From: Pararhodobacter aggregans
GTDB lineage: Bacteria; Pseudomonadota; Alphaproteobacteria; Rhodobacterales; Rhodobacteraceae
NCBI RefSeq assembly: GCF_003075525.1
Contig: NZ_QDDR01000019.1
Coordinates: forward strand, 1 to 64,000
Reading direction: 5' to 3'
Length of the DNA: 64,000 bases
Position numbers and translations under genes: made by a program. Of the stretch, positions 27,024 through 35,965 are shown in pieces. The notes below the pieces were generated by a model that searched no databases, was not told where the DNA came from, and saw nothing but the letters and a program-made list of their open reading frames with translations. How positions within the stretch are numbered: position 1 is the first letter of the stretch; every line of letters begins with the position of its first letter.

Positions 27024-27434
27024 TCAGTCCGCCATCGCCGCCGCGATCAGGTCCATGTCGGCGGCGGTAACCTCGAAAAGCCCGTAGCGGAACCGCGCGC
27101 CCCAGCCCGGTCCGCCGAACGAGAGCTGCGCCAGCAGCGGCCGGATCGGTGCGTCGCGCGCGGGCAGCCAGCGCACGTCCCGCCGGAAAGGCTGGAAACC
27201 CGCGCTCATAGAGCCCTGATAGACCGGCCCCTCGGCCACGATCCCCAGCGCGGTGAAGGCCTGCACCGGGGCGCCGTTGCGGATCCGTTCATGCGGCGAA
27301 TAATAGGCCACCCGGTCGCCGGGCTGGAGGCGCCTGAGCGGCGCCTCCTTGCCGTGGTTGACCTGCATGAACCCGCCCTCGCGCCCGATCCGCACATGCT
27401 CGGCCGAGGCGACGGCGATCCACGCCCGGCTCAC
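27024..27434 (-). CDS. EVE-domain protein (UPF0310)
   Basis: A 136-residue cytosolic protein of the EVE/PUA-like group, which bind modified bases in RNA or DNA. The opening [20 protein letters not shown] and the blocks [38 protein letters not shown] and [19 protein letters not shown] match UPF0310. It starts with GTG at 27434, overlapping the VOC stop (GTGA), which gives translational coupling. Third gene of the WYL regulator-VOC-EVE operon. Its natural ligand here is unknown; a link to base modification is only what is known of the family. Confidence 0.87.
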   Translation of the reverse strand: MSRAWIAVASAEHVRIGREGGFMQVNHGKEAPLRRLQPGDRVAYYSPHERIRNGAPVQAFTALGIVAEGPVYQGSMSAGFQPFRRDVRWLPARDAPIRPLLAQLSFGGPGWGARFRYGLFEVTAADMDLIAAAMAD

Positions 27435-27802
27435 GGCATGGCCGGGACATAGAGCCGCAGCCGGTGTCCGTCGGGGTCGGCCACGGTCACCGCCTGACCG
27501 AAGCCCAGCGTGGTCAGGGGTTGCAGGATCGTCACCCCCTGCGCCGCCAGCCGCGCCTCGGCCGCCATCAGCGCCTCGCCATCGGCCAGCGCGATGTCGA
27601 GTTCCGCACCACCCGGCGCGAGACCGGCGCGGGGCTGCACATTCTCGGTGCGCCACAGGCCCAGCCGGGCGCCCTGACCCAGCGGCAGGATGGCGAAATC
27701 GCTGGCCTCATAGACCACCGGGGCGCCCAGCGCATCGGCGTAGAACCGGGCGCTGGCCGCCGGGTCGGTGACGTAGAAAATGAACATCGGGGTCGCTTGC
27801 AT
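27431..27802 (-). CDS. VOC (glyoxalase/bleomycin-resistance fold) protein
   Basis: A 123-residue single-subunit VOC protein with the paired beta-alpha-beta-beta-beta units. Visible landmarks are [28 protein letters not shown], then [11 protein letters not shown], the second unit with [14 protein letters not shown], and the final [17 protein letters not shown], which carries an acidic residue typical of metal or substrate binding. ATG 27802 has AAGGAG eight bases upstream; an earlier ATG at 27838 is less good. It sits between a WYL regulator gene and the EVE gene, so it is likely under that regulator. Substrate unknown. Confidence 0.87.
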   Translation of the reverse strand: MQATPMFIFYVTDPAASARFYADALGAPVVYEASDFAILPLGQGARLGLWRTENVQPRAGLAPGGAELDIALADGEALMAAEARLAAQGVTILQPLTTLGFGQAVTVADPDGHRLRLYVPAMP

Positions 27803-27847
27803 GATCGTCTCCTTGGTTGCGATGCGCCTCTCTCGCATCAGGGAGTG

Positions 27848-28549
27848 TCAGCTTCTGTCAGCAGCCTTCCGCGCCCGGTCGGCTTCCCACCATTCCCTCA
27901 GCAACGTTGTCCGGCGGCGGGGAAACCGCGCGTCGAGCATCCGGCATTCGGCGATCCGGTCCTCGCGGAAATTGCGGAAGCCCTGTCTGAGTTCGCACCA
28001 GCCGACCAGTGTCTGCACCGATTCGAAGAACCCCATGGCCAGCGGCCAGATCACCCGCCGCGTCTCGTCCCCCCTGAGGCTGCGGTAAAGGATCTCGGCC
28101 TTGCGCTCGGCCCGCATCGCCTCGCGCAGATCGGCCATCAGGGGCGAGCCCGCGCCGGGCAACCGCCCCGCGACCAGCAGGGGCGAGGTCTCGACAAAGA
28201 CCCGCAACTCCTCGGGCAGGACCGCGCCGATCCGGCCCAGCGCCTTGCCCGCGGCCTCGGCCAGCGCCGGATCGGCGCGGGCGGCGACCAGACGGGTGCC
28301 CAGAACCAGCGCCTCCAATTCGTCGCGGCTGAACATCAGGGGCGGCAGCAGGAAGCCGGGGCGCAGGATATAGCCCACGCCCGCCTCGCCCTCGATCACC
28401 GCGCCCTGTGCCCTGAGGGCCTCGATATCGCGGTAAACCGTGCGCAAGGACGTCCCCGTTTCCTCGGCCAGCCGGGCGGCGGCCAAGGGGCGGCGGTGGC
28501 GGCGCAGGATCTCCAGCACCTGCAAAAGGCGTTCGGCGCGGTTGCTCAT
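27848..28549 (-). CDS. YafY-type WYL-domain transcriptional regulator
   Basis: A 233-residue regulator. The N-terminal helix-turn-helix (about 1-60) reads NRAERLLQVLEILRRHRRPLAAARLAEETGTSLRTVYRDIEALRAQG, and a WYL effector domain follows from about 130. In the WYL motif region here ILYRSLRGDETRRVIWPLAM carries the tyrosine. The last part, FRNFREDRIAECRMLDARFPRRR, is the family C-terminus. WYL regulators bind small ligands or nucleic acids. It is 45 bp upstream of the VOC gene, probably its regulator, and divergent from dnaX, with which it shares a 93-bp control region. Confidence 0.9.
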   Translation of the reverse strand: MSNRAERLLQVLEILRRHRRPLAAARLAEETGTSLRTVYRDIEALRAQGAVIEGEAGVGYILRPGFLLPPLMFSRDELEALVLGTRLVAARADPALAEAAGKALGRIGAVLPEELRVFVETSPLLVAGRLPGAGSPLMADLREAMRAERKAEILYRSLRGDETRRVIWPLAMGFFESVQTLVGWCELRQGFRNFREDRIAECRMLDARFPRRRTTLLREWWEADRARKAADRS

Positions 28550-28642
28550 GCCCCGGTGTCGCCCAGCCACAGGCGCACGGCAAGGCCCGAGAATGCGCGC
28601 GGGCTCTGGACCTTGGCGGGGTCCCTGCCTAGTCTCGCGCGC

Positions 28643-30361
28643 ATGAGTGAGACCTATCAGGTTCTGGCCCGCAAATACCGTCCCGAGACCTTCGCCGATC
28701 TGATCGGGCAGGAGGCGATGGTGCGCACGCTGAAGAACGCCTTCGCCGCCGACCGCATCCACCATGCCTTCGTCATGACGGGCATCCGGGGGACGGGCAA
28801 GACCACCACCGCGCGGATCATCGCCAAGGGGCTGAACTGCATCGGCCCCGATGGCACGGGCGGGCCCACGACCGAGCCCTGCGGCGTCTGCGAGCCCTGC
28901 CGGGCGATTGCCGAGGGGCGCCATGTCGACGTGCTGGAGATGGACGCGGCCAGCCGGACCGGCGTCAACGACATCCGCGAGATCATCGACTCGGTCGCCT
29001 ATCGCGCGGCCAGCGCCCGCTACAAGATCTACATCATCGACGAGGTGCACATGCTCTCGAACAGCGCCTTCAACGCGCTGCTCAAGACGCTGGAGGAACC
29101 CCCGCCGCATGTGAAATTCATCTTCGCCACCACGGAAATCCGCAAGGTGCCGGTGACGGTGCTGTCGCGCTGCCAGCGCTTCGACCTGCGCCGGATCGAG
29201 CCCGAGGTGATGATCGCCCATCTGGCCAAGATCGCCGGCAAGGAAAACGCCCAGGTGGCCGAGGATGCGCTGGCGCTGATCGCGCGGGCGGCCGAGGGGT
29301 CGGTGCGCGATGCCATGTCGCTCCTGGATCAGGCGATTTCCCACGGCGCCGGGGAAACCACGGCCGATCAGGTCCGCGCCATGCTGGGACTGGCCGATCG
29401 CGGCCGGGTCATGGACCTGTTCGAGGCGATCCTCAGGGGCGATGCGGCGGCGGCGCTGGAAGAACTCGCCGCGCAATACGCGGACGGGGCTGACCCGGTC
29501 GCCGTGCTGCGCGATCTGGCCGAGATCACCCATTGGGTCAGCGTCATCAAGGTCACGCCCGCCGCGGCCGAGGATCCGACCGTCAGCCCCGACGAGCGCC
29601 AGCGCGGCAGCGATCTGGCCGCGCGGCTGGATCTGCGCATCCTCGCCCGCATGTGGCAGATGCTGCTGAAAGCGCTGGAAGAAGTGGCGCAGGCCCCGAA
29701 CGCGATGATGGCGGCCGAGATGGCGGTCATCCGCATGACCCATGTCGCCGACCTGCCGACGCCCGACGAGCTGATCCGCCGCTTGCAGGACAACCCGCCC
29801 CCGCCCGGCCCCTCGGGTGGTGGCGGTGGTGGCGTTCCGATGGGCGGCGGGGTCACGGCGATGGGCCGGGGCTCCGTGTCTTCAGGGGGCGGGGGCGCTC
29901 AGGCGGCCCTGGCTGGCGCGCCGCATGCGCTGGCGCAATTCGCCACCTTCGAGCGGGTCATGGAGCTGATCGCCGAACGGCGCGACATCATCCTGCAGAC
30001 CGAGGTGAAGCGCTGCCTGCGCCTCGTGCGCTATTCCCCGGGCCGGATCGAATTCGAGCCGACGCCCGACGCGGCGCCCGACCTCGCCGCGCGGCTGGCC
30101 GGACGGCTCCAGCACTGGACCGGCACCCGCTGGGCGGTCTCCATCGCTCAGGGCGGCGGCCCGACCATCGCCGAGCAGGAGGCCGAGGCCAAGGCCAAGC
30201 GCGACGCGCAGGCGCTGGAGGACCCGCTGGTCAAGGCGATCTTCGAGGCCTTCCCCACCGCGAAATTCCACGACTTCCGCCCCCCGGTCGAGACCGCGCA
30301 GGAAGTGGCCGAATCGGCCCTGGCCGAGGTCGAGGACGAATGGGACCCGTTCGAGGATTGA
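28643..30361 (+). CDS. dnaX: DNA polymerase III tau/gamma subunit
   Basis: A 572-residue clamp-loader ATPase. Domain I has GIRGTGKTTTAR (Walker A, about 47-58), zinc-binding cysteines in TEPCGVCEPC with a further Cys66, Walker B IIDEVHMLS and a sensor FATTEIRKVP followed by the arginine finger region SRCQRFDLRRIE. Domain III continues to about 370. A glycine-rich linker at about 390-418 then leads to a C-terminal domain that would bind the replicase alpha subunit and helicase. I see no AAAAAAG slippery site, so a short gamma form by frameshifting is not indicated. First gene of dnaX-ybaB-recR. Confidence 0.97.
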   Translation: MSETYQVLARKYRPETFADLIGQEAMVRTLKNAFAADRIHHAFVMTGIRGTGKTTTARIIAKGLNCIGPDGTGGPTTEPCGVCEPCRAIAEGRHVDVLEMDAASRTGVNDIREIIDSVAYRAASARYKIYIIDEVHMLSNSAFNALLKTLEEPPPHVKFIFATTEIRKVPVTVLSRCQRFDLRRIEPEVMIAHLAKIAGKENAQVAEDALALIARAAEGSVRDAMSLLDQAISHGAGETTADQVRAMLGLADRGRVMDLFEAILRGDAAAALEELAAQYADGADPVAVLRDLAEITHWVSVIKVTPAAAEDPTVSPDERQRGSDLAARLDLRILARMWQMLLKALEEVAQAPNAMMAAEMAVIRMTHVADLPTPDELIRRLQDNPPPPGPSGGGGGGVPMGGGVTAMGRGSVSSGGGGAQAALAGAPHALAQFATFERVMELIAERRDIILQTEVKRCLRLVRYSPGRIEFEPTPDAAPDLAARLAGRLQHWTGTRWAVSIAQGGGPTIAEQEAEAKAKRDAQALEDPLVKAIFEAFPTAKFHDFRPPVETAQEVAESALAEVEDEWDPFED

Positions 30362-30455
30362 GATCCCCGAAACCGGGGCGCTGCCTTGCGGCACTGCCCC
30401 CCAGCCCCTACATTCGGAACAAGCGAAGAACGCGCGAACAGCACGGAGCGGATGC

Positions 30456-30812
30456 ATGCTGAAGGGTTTGGGAGGCCTCGGGGGTCTCGGCGACATGGGC
30501 AAGATGATGAAGGCCGCGCAGGAGATGCAGGACAAGATGTCCGCGCTCCAGACGAAGCTGGAGGATCTGGTGGTCGAGGGCGAATCGGGCGCCGGTCTGG
30601 TCAAGGCCACGGCCAACGCCAAGGGCGTGCTGAAGGGCCTCAGCATCGACCCGTCGATCTTTTCCGCCGAGGATAAGGAAGTGGTCGAGGATCTGATCCT
30701 CGCCGCGATCAAGGATGTGCAGTCGCGCGCCGCCGAACGGACCAAATACGAGATGGGCAATCTAGCCGAATCGATGGGACTGCCGCGCGACATGAACCTG
30801 CCGGGGATGTGA
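30456..30812 (+). CDS. ybaB: YbaB/EbfC nucleoid-associated protein
   Basis: A 118-residue small dimeric DNA-binding protein. It starts with the glycine- and lysine-rich segment [19 protein letters not shown] long coiled helix [24 protein letters not shown] follows, then strand [22 protein letters not shown], and the C-terminal helix [20 protein letters not shown]. The family lies between dnaX and recR across bacteria, as here. It is thought to shape DNA and perhaps act with RecR. It ends one base before the TTG start of recR. Confidence 0.95.
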   Translation: MLKGLGGLGGLGDMGKMMKAAQEMQDKMSALQTKLEDLVVEGESGAGLVKATANAKGVLKGLSIDPSIFSAEDKEVVEDLILAAIKDVQSRAAERTKYEMGNLAESMGLPRDMNLPGM

Positions 30813-30813
30813 C

Positions 30814-31413
30814 TTGGCCCGCGCGCCGGGCGAGATCGAGGCCCTGATCGCGCTGATGGCGCGGCTGCCCGGCCTTGGCCCGCGCAGCGCGCGCCGGGCT
30901 GTGCTGCACCTTCTGAAGAAACGCACGCTGGTGATGGAGCCGCTGGCCCAGGCCATGGCGCGGGTGGCGCAAACCGCGCGTGACTGCCGGGTCTGCGGCA
31001 ATATCTCGGACGATGATCTCTGCCCGATCTGCGCCGATCCCGCGCGGGGCAGGGGCGTGATCTGCGTGGTCGAGGATGTCTCGGACCTCTGGGCGCTGGA
31101 ACGCGCGGGGGGCTTCTCGGGGCGCTATCACGTATTGGGCGGCACGCTCAGCGCGCTCGATTCCGTGGGGCCCGAGGCGCTGCGCATCCCGGATCTGGTG
31201 GACCGCATCGCCGGGGAATCGGTGAGCGAGGTGATCCTGGCGCTGAACGCGACGGTCGAGGGTCAGACCACCGCCCATTACATCGCCGAGGCGCTGGCGC
31301 CCTCGGGCGTGAGCGTCAGCACGCTGGGGCGCGGCGTGCCGATGGGGGGCGAGCTGGATTACCTCGACGACGGGACGATTGCCGCCGCGCTTGCGGCACG
31401 GCGGCAGATCTAG
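30814..31413 (+). CDS. recR: Recombination mediator RecR
   Basis: A 199-residue protein of the RecFOR pathway that loads RecA on gapped single-stranded DNA. It contains the helix-hairpin-helix [24 protein letters not shown], a zinc finger [16 protein letters not shown], and a Toprim domain with [13 protein letters not shown] and [20 protein letters not shown]. The gene starts with TTG at 30814, one base after the ybaB stop, within a run that gives all expected N-terminal residues ([14 protein letters not shown]). It is the last gene of the dnaX operon and converges on the aquaporin gene with one base between stops. Confidence 0.95.
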   Translation: MARAPGEIEALIALMARLPGLGPRSARRAVLHLLKKRTLVMEPLAQAMARVAQTARDCRVCGNISDDDLCPICADPARGRGVICVVEDVSDLWALERAGGFSGRYHVLGGTLSALDSVGPEALRIPDLVDRIAGESVSEVILALNATVEGQTTAHYIAEALAPSGVSVSTLGRGVPMGGELDYLDDGTIAAALAARRQI

Positions 31414-31414
31414 A

Positions 31415-32098
31415 TCAGTCGGGGCGGGTCACGCCGGCGACGTGCAGCACACCGGCCAGCGCTCCGCCCAGCAGCGGCGCCACGAAGAACAGCCACAGCT
31501 GCGACATCGCCTGACCGCCGACCAGCAGCGCCGGACCGAAGGACCGCGCCGGGTTGACCGACACGCCGGTCACCGCGATGCCGACCAGATGGATCCCGGC
31601 CAGCGTCAGACCGATGGCGAGCCCGGCGAAACCGACCGGCGCCCGGCCATGGGTGGCCCCCAGGATCACCGTGACGAAGAGGAAAGTCGCGACCAGCTCG
31701 AACACGAAGGCCGCGGTCAGCCCGTAGCCGTCGCCATAGCCCGCGCCCCAGCCGTTCTGGCCCAGGCCATTGACGGCAATGTCGAATTCCGGCCGCCCGG
31801 TGGCGATCAGATAGACGACGGCGGCGGCCAGCGTGGCGCCGACGATCTGCGAAATCACGTAGAGGATGAACTCGGCCGCGCTCATGCGCCCGGCGATCAG
31901 CACGCCCAGCGACACCGCCGGGTTGAGATGCGCGCCCGAAATCGCCCCCAGCCCGTAGGCGGCGGCGACGATCGACAGGCCGAAGGCGATGGCGATCCCC
32001 AACAAGCCGATATGCGCCCCCATCAGCACGGCCGAGCCGACGCCGAAGAAGACGAGGATGAAAGTGCCGAGGATTTCGGCGACGGATTTCTTGACCAT
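31415..32098 (-). CDS. aqpZ: Aquaporin Z-like water channel
   Basis: A 227-residue protein with six membrane helices and two half-helices carrying NPA: AISGAHLNPAVSLGVL and GVSVNPARSFGPAL. The bulky selectivity-filter Arg follows the second NPA (NPARS), and helix 1 starts with SVAEILGTFILVFFGVGSAVLMG. Aquaporin Z moves water rather than glycerol; the absence of an Asp after the second NPA fits a water channel. ATG 32098 has AGGAAAGAGTAC upstream; the in-frame ATG at 32122 is less well placed. The gene ends tail-to-tail with recR, one base apart. Confidence 0.93.
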   Translation of the reverse strand: MVKKSVAEILGTFILVFFGVGSAVLMGAHIGLLGIAIAFGLSIVAAAYGLGAISGAHLNPAVSLGVLIAGRMSAAEFILYVISQIVGATLAAAVVYLIATGRPEFDIAVNGLGQNGWGAGYGDGYGLTAAFVFELVATFLFVTVILGATHGRAPVGFAGLAIGLTLAGIHLVGIAVTGVSVNPARSFGPALLVGGQAMSQLWLFFVAPLLGGALAGVLHVAGVTRPD

Positions 32099-32215
32099 GT
32101 ACTCTTTCCTGGGTGACATCACGGGAACGTGAAGCGCCGTGATCCGCGCATCTGGCGCGCGTTAACCACGCTTGTCAAAGGGAAAGAGTAAGGATTGTCC
32201 GCGCCTCGGCCGGGC

Positions 32216-32347
32216 CTACGCCGGTTCGCCCGCGGTTTCGAGGTCGCGGTTCAGGCGGCGGGTCGCGCGCAGGGTCCAGGCGAGCGGGATCTGCGGATCG
32301 GCGCTTTCGGTGACGATCCAGTGCATCCAGCGGGACGGTTTGGCCAT
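32216..32347 (-). CDS. 43-residue conserved-looking small protein
   Basis: A short gene with AAGGAACCCGAGC upstream of ATG 32347. The product starts MAKPSRWMHWIVTESADPQ and continues with a basic helix ATRRLNRDLETAGEPA. I recall short proteins of this type (start xxPSRWMxxV, then a basic helix) in many Rhodobacteraceae. No function is known and it has no membrane segment. It stands alone between aqpZ and pgeF on the minus strand. The proper ribosome binding site and the lack of overlap with neighbours support it as real. Confidence 0.55.
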   Translation of the reverse strand: MAKPSRWMHWIVTESADPQIPLAWTLRATRRLNRDLETAGEPA

Positions 32348-32448
32348 GCTCGGGTTCCTTGCCTTGGGCGCACTGACGGCGCCTTGATCCGTCAAGATTG
32401 ATCCCGAATTGGGGCCAAATCGCGGCAAGGAAGGGGATTTGTTTCGAC

Positions 32449-33201
32449 CTAAAGGCGAATGGCCGAGATGAGGCGCCCGTAATCGGCCTCGGCCGCGTGG
32501 ACCGAGCGGCGGTAGGAATAAAAGAGGTCGGGCTGCGAATAGGTGCAATGCCGGGTCCATTCGGCCTCGGCGATCCCCGCCGCCCTGAGCCGGTCCAGGC
32601 CAAAACCCGGCAGATCGAACAGATAGCGGTCGCCCGCGCCATTGGCGAAGAAGCGGGCGTAATCGGGGTCTTCGGCCTCGAACGCGTCCAGGAATTCCGG
32701 CCCGACCTCATAGGCGCGCTGGCTGATGCAGGGGCCGATCACCGCGCTGGTGTCGGCCCGGTCGCCGCCCAGAGCCTCCATCGCGTCGAGCGTGGCCTCC
32801 AGCACGCCCGCCAGCGCCCCCTTCCAGCCGGCGTGGACGGCGCCGATGATCCCGGCTTCAGGATCGTGCAGCAGGACCGGCATGCAATCGGCGGTCAGGA
32901 TCGACAGCGCCAGCCCCGGCACCTGCGTGACCAGCGCATCGGCCTTGCCCTGCGGCCCGGCGGCGGTCACCGTCACCACCTCGGGCGAATGGATCTGGTG
33001 GACGCCGACCAGCGCCTCGGGCGGGACCTGCATGGCGCTGGCGACGCGGGCGCGGTTGATCGCCACCACATCGCTCTGATCCGAGGACCCGGCGCCGCAA
33101 TTCAGCCCCTGAAAGATGCCCGACGAGGCCCCGCCGCGGCGGGTGAAGAACCCGTGCCGGGCAGGCGACAGCAGGTCGGAGGTCAGGATTTCCATCGTCA
33201 T
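32449..33201 (-). CDS. pgeF: PgeF/YfiH, peptidoglycan editing factor (multicopper-polyphenol-oxidase-fold)
   Basis: A 250-residue cytosolic protein of the laccase-domain/YfiH family. Metal-site motifs are HGFFTRRGGASSG near the start, VHQIHSPEVV, ILTADCMPVLLHD with the key Cys, VHAGWKGALAG with His, and GPCISQRAYEVGPEF. These are the conserved purine-nucleoside and zinc site residues. The family is reported to remove non-canonical amino acids from muropeptide precursors and to act on adenosine. ATG 33201 overlaps the stop of the methyltransferase gene (TGATG). It is the third gene of an lgt-methyltransferase-pgeF operon. Confidence 0.93.
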   Translation of the reverse strand: MTMEILTSDLLSPARHGFFTRRGGASSGIFQGLNCGAGSSDQSDVVAINRARVASAMQVPPEALVGVHQIHSPEVVTVTAAGPQGKADALVTQVPGLALSILTADCMPVLLHDPEAGIIGAVHAGWKGALAGVLEATLDAMEALGGDRADTSAVIGPCISQRAYEVGPEFLDAFEAEDPDYARFFANGAGDRYLFDLPGFGLDRLRAAGIAEAEWTRHCTYSQPDLFYSYRRSVHAAEADYGRLISAIRL

Positions 33202-34286
33202 CACGGCGTCTCGACCAGGGCAGGGGCGGGGGTGAACCCGGGGGGCATCGGCGCACCGGCGGGAACCAGCGCCAGCGCCTTGAACAAGGTTCCCATTTCA
33301 TCGCCATCGGTCAAGCGCCGAAGCGCGGCCAGATGGCGGTGTCGGGCCTCGCGGGTCATTCCCTGTGCCAGACGGGCGGCGCGCGCCTCGATCCCCAGCG
33401 ACCGGAGAAGCGCGCCCTGCGGTGCAAGGCGGCTGGCGCGGAGCGGGCGCGCGGCCCAGGCCAGCGCTTCGAAATCGACATGCGCCGTCAGATCGGCGCG
33501 GCCGGGATGGGCGAAGGGATCGGCATAGGCGTGATCCTCCATCGCCTGAAAGGTGTCGCCCCGCGAATGCCAGTCGCCGTAGTCGACGATGACCGCGGCA
33601 CCGCCCAGTGCCGCGATGCGCTGCGCCACCGCCCCGATGGCGGGACCGGCGGCCGGGCAGATCTCGACCACGTCGCCGTCCTTGGTATCGGCCAGACGCG
33701 GCGCCAGTTCGGCCAGCGGCGCGGGCGGGCTGAGGCCCGGGGTCAGGCGCTCGCCCTCCAGCCCCACCACGACCTCGCGCCAGCCACTCCCCGACCGCTG
33801 GAACTGGCGGATCGGCAGGGCGTCGAAGAATTCATTGGCGACGAACCACAGGGGCGCCTCGGGCAGCGCGTCGAAGCGGTCGAGCCACTCGACCGGCGCC
33901 CCGGCCAGCCTGTCCGCCTGCGCCTGACGCAGCACCGGCGAGGCCTCGATCAGCCGGATCTGCACCCGATCATGGAACCCCGGCACGCCCTTGGTCGCGC
34001 GCCAGATATCGGCCATCAGCGTGCCGCGCCCCGGCCCTGCCTCGGCCAGCACGGCCTGCGGCGCGCCCTGATCCAGCCAGCTCTGCGCCAGACACAGGCC
34101 GATGAGTTCGCCGAACATCTGGCTGATCTCCGGCGCGGTGGTGAAATCGCCCGCCGCGCCCAGGGGGTCGCGGGTGGCGTAATAGCCGTGCTGCGGGTTC
34201 AGCAGGCATTCGGCCATGTACTCGGCCAGCGTGATCGGCCCCGTCGCGGCGATCCGTCGCGCCAGAATGCCGGCCAGTTCCGTCAT
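33201..34286 (-). CDS. SAM-dependent methyltransferase, MidA/NDUFAF7 family (COG1565)
   Basis: A 361-residue protein of the SAM-dependent family whose eukaryotic member NDUFAF7 dimethylates an arginine of complex I. The opening TGPITLAEYMAECLLNPQHGYYATRDPLGAAGDFTTAPEISQMFGEL is diagnostic, followed by the SAM loop LAEAGPGRGTLMADI and the second block FVANEFFDALPIRQFQ. Later IVDYGD and FQAMEDHAY complete the pattern. It would therefore act on the 49-kDa-like NuoD subunit, which is inferred from family. Start 34286 overlaps lgt by four bases, and the stop overlaps pgeF. Confidence 0.9.
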   Translation of the reverse strand: MTELAGILARRIAATGPITLAEYMAECLLNPQHGYYATRDPLGAAGDFTTAPEISQMFGELIGLCLAQSWLDQGAPQAVLAEAGPGRGTLMADIWRATKGVPGFHDRVQIRLIEASPVLRQAQADRLAGAPVEWLDRFDALPEAPLWFVANEFFDALPIRQFQRSGSGWREVVVGLEGERLTPGLSPPAPLAELAPRLADTKDGDVVEICPAAGPAIGAVAQRIAALGGAAVIVDYGDWHSRGDTFQAMEDHAYADPFAHPGRADLTAHVDFEALAWAARPLRASRLAPQGALLRSLGIEARAARLAQGMTREARHRHLAALRRLTDGDEMGTLFKALALVPAGAPMPPGFTPAPALVETP

Positions 34287-35167
34287 GCGCGCCGCCGGGA
34301 CCACAGGATCAGGGCCAGCCCGATGGCGACCATCGGCAGGCTCAGCGTCTGACCCATGGTCAGGCCGAAATCGCCCAGCCGGATGACATAGCCCGCCGGA
34401 TCCTCGGCCAGGAACTGGTCGTCGGGCATGCGCCAGACCTCGACCAGGATGCGCGACAGGCCATAGATCGTCAGGAACAGGCCGGTCACCAGCCACGGCC
34501 GTTTCAGCGCGCCGAAGCGGGTGACGATCAGCCACATGACCAGCCCCAACAGCAGCCCTTCCAGCCCCGCCTCGTAGAGCTGGGTCGGGTGGCGGGCGCA
34601 GAGCACCATCCAGTCGGGCGGACAGACGCTGCCGGTGCCGGGGAACATCACGCCCCAGGGCAGGGTGGTCGGATGGCCCCACAGCTCGGCATTGATGAAA
34701 TTCGAGATCCGGCCCAGACCCAGACCCACCGGGATCACCATGGCCATGGAATCGCCGATGGCCGAGGGGGGAATGCCGTGGCGGCGGGCGTAGAGGAAAC
34801 CCGCCAGCGTGGCCCCCGCAAGCCCCCCATGGAAGGACATCCCGCCCTCCCAGACCTGCAGGATCTGCGCCGGGTGGCTCAGGTAATACTCCGGCTGATA
34901 GACCAGCACGAAGCCCAGCCGCCCGCCCAGGATGACGCCGAGGATGATCCAGGTCAGCAGCGATTCGACCTGCGGCGCGGTCATCGGCGCCCGGTCATCG
35001 GGCCACAGCGCCGGTCGGCGCATCGCCGCGACGATCAGCCGCCAGCCGATCAGGAAGCCGGCGATATAGGCCAGCGCGTACCAGCGCAGCGAGAATTGGA
35101 AGCTCCCCAGGTCCAGCGTGAAGATCTCGGGGCGCAGGAAGGCCGGGAATTCGATGACGAAGGGCAT
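34283..35167 (-). CDS. lgt: Prolipoprotein diacylglyceryl transferase
   Basis: A 294-residue inner-membrane enzyme that transfers diacylglycerol to the lipobox cysteine. It shows the conserved HGGLAGATLAG stretch (GGMSFHGGLAGA) with the catalytic His, and the Lgt signature GLGRISNFINAELWG with its Arg. The phosphatidylglycerol-binding segment IILGVILGGRLGFVL and the tail LVEVWRMPD are also present. Seven membrane helices are predicted. It serves the many lipoproteins in this window. First gene of lgt-methyltransferase-pgeF, and divergent from ubiK. Confidence 0.95.
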   Translation of the reverse strand: MPFVIEFPAFLRPEIFTLDLGSFQFSLRWYALAYIAGFLIGWRLIVAAMRRPALWPDDRAPMTAPQVESLLTWIILGVILGGRLGFVLVYQPEYYLSHPAQILQVWEGGMSFHGGLAGATLAGFLYARRHGIPPSAIGDSMAMVIPVGLGLGRISNFINAELWGHPTTLPWGVMFPGTGSVCPPDWMVLCARHPTQLYEAGLEGLLLGLVMWLIVTRFGALKRPWLVTGLFLTIYGLSRILVEVWRMPDDQFLAEDPAGYVIRLGDFGLTMGQTLSLPMVAIGLALILWSRRRA

Positions 35168-35279
35168 GATTTCTCGCGCTGGTTTCCCCTCGGGTTTCCC
35201 GTGGCGGCCGGGGGATGTCAACCTTGCGCGGCGGCAGCCCCGGGGCCATATAGGGCCAAGGCAAGCACAGGAGCGCAGC

Positions 35280-35528
35280 ATGCAGCCCGGCAACAAGATC
35301 TTCGACGACCTGTCGAAACTGATGACCAACGCCATGGGCGTGGCGCAGGGCGCCCGTGCCGAGGCCGAGACGGCGATGAAAAGCCTTATGGATCGCTGGC
35401 TTGCCGACCGCGACTTCGTCTCGCGCGAGGAATTCGACGCGGTCCGCGCCATGGCCCAGAAGGCCCGCGAGGAAAACGAAGCGCTGAAAGCCCGGATCGA
35501 GGCGCTGGAAGCCAAGACCAGCCTCTGA
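35280..35528 (+). CDS. ubiK: UbiK family ubiquinone-biosynthesis accessory factor
   Basis: An 82-residue protein of the BMFP/UbiK family. The N-terminal membrane-binding amphipathic part reads GNKIFDDLSKLMTNAMGVAQGARAEAET. The rest is a coiled coil containing DFVSREEFDAVRAMAQKAREENEALKARIEALEAK, matching the YqiC-type signature FVSREEFD. UbiK binds UbiJ and lipids and helps ubiquinone biosynthesis under air. ATG 35280 is preceded by AGGAGCGC. The gene is divergent from lgt and 60 bp upstream of dgkA. Confidence 0.88.
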   Translation: MQPGNKIFDDLSKLMTNAMGVAQGARAEAETAMKSLMDRWLADRDFVSREEFDAVRAMAQKAREENEALKARIEALEAKTSL

Positions 35529-35588
35529 GCCCGCTTCACAGCTTTGTCATGTCAGCCTAACCTGCCGCCCTGAATCGGGGGGACGGGC

Positions 35589-35963
35589 ATGATTTCATGG
35601 CTGGGCGCGCAGATGCGCCGGATCGGGTGGACCTGCGTCTGGTCCTGGCGCGGCTGGATCGCGGCCTGGGCCACCGAGCCCGCGCTGCGGCAATGGTCGC
35701 TGGCCAATCTGCTGTCGGCGGCGGCGGCCTTCTGGCTGCCGCTCACGCCCGCCGAACGCGGCCTGATCCTGGCGCTGGGGATCCTGCTGCTGGCGGCGGA
35801 ACTGATGAACACGGCGATCGAATCCGTGGTGAACCTCGTCTCGCCCGAGGCGCATCCGCTGGCGGCCAAGGCCAAGGATTGCGGCAGCGCCTGCGTCGCG
35901 CTGGCGGCGCTGGCGGCGGGGATCGCCTGGGCGGTGGTGCTCTGGGGCCTCTGGACCGGCTGA
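35589..35963 (+). CDS. dgkA: Diacylglycerol kinase
   Basis: A 124-residue trimeric inner-membrane kinase that phosphorylates diacylglycerol to phosphatidate, recycling DAG left from membrane-derived glucan synthesis. Signature residues are in LLLAAELMNTAIESVVNLVSPEAHPLAAKAKDCGSACVAL: the ExxNTAIE motif with catalytic Glu, and K-D of KAKDCGSA. Three membrane helices follow the amphipathic start. It is the bacterial DgkA type rather than the soluble DgkB type. It converges on the zinc-ribbon protein gene, with two bases between stops. Confidence 0.93.
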   Translation: MISWLGAQMRRIGWTCVWSWRGWIAAWATEPALRQWSLANLLSAAAAFWLPLTPAERGLILALGILLLAAELMNTAIESVVNLVSPEAHPLAAKAKDCGSACVALAALAAGIAWAVVLWGLWTG

Positions 35964-35965
35964 GG

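Noticed and set aside
29750-29910. Programmed frameshift in dnaX giving a gamma subunit
   Set aside because: No A-rich slippery heptamer; the glycine-rich linker is a normal domain connector.
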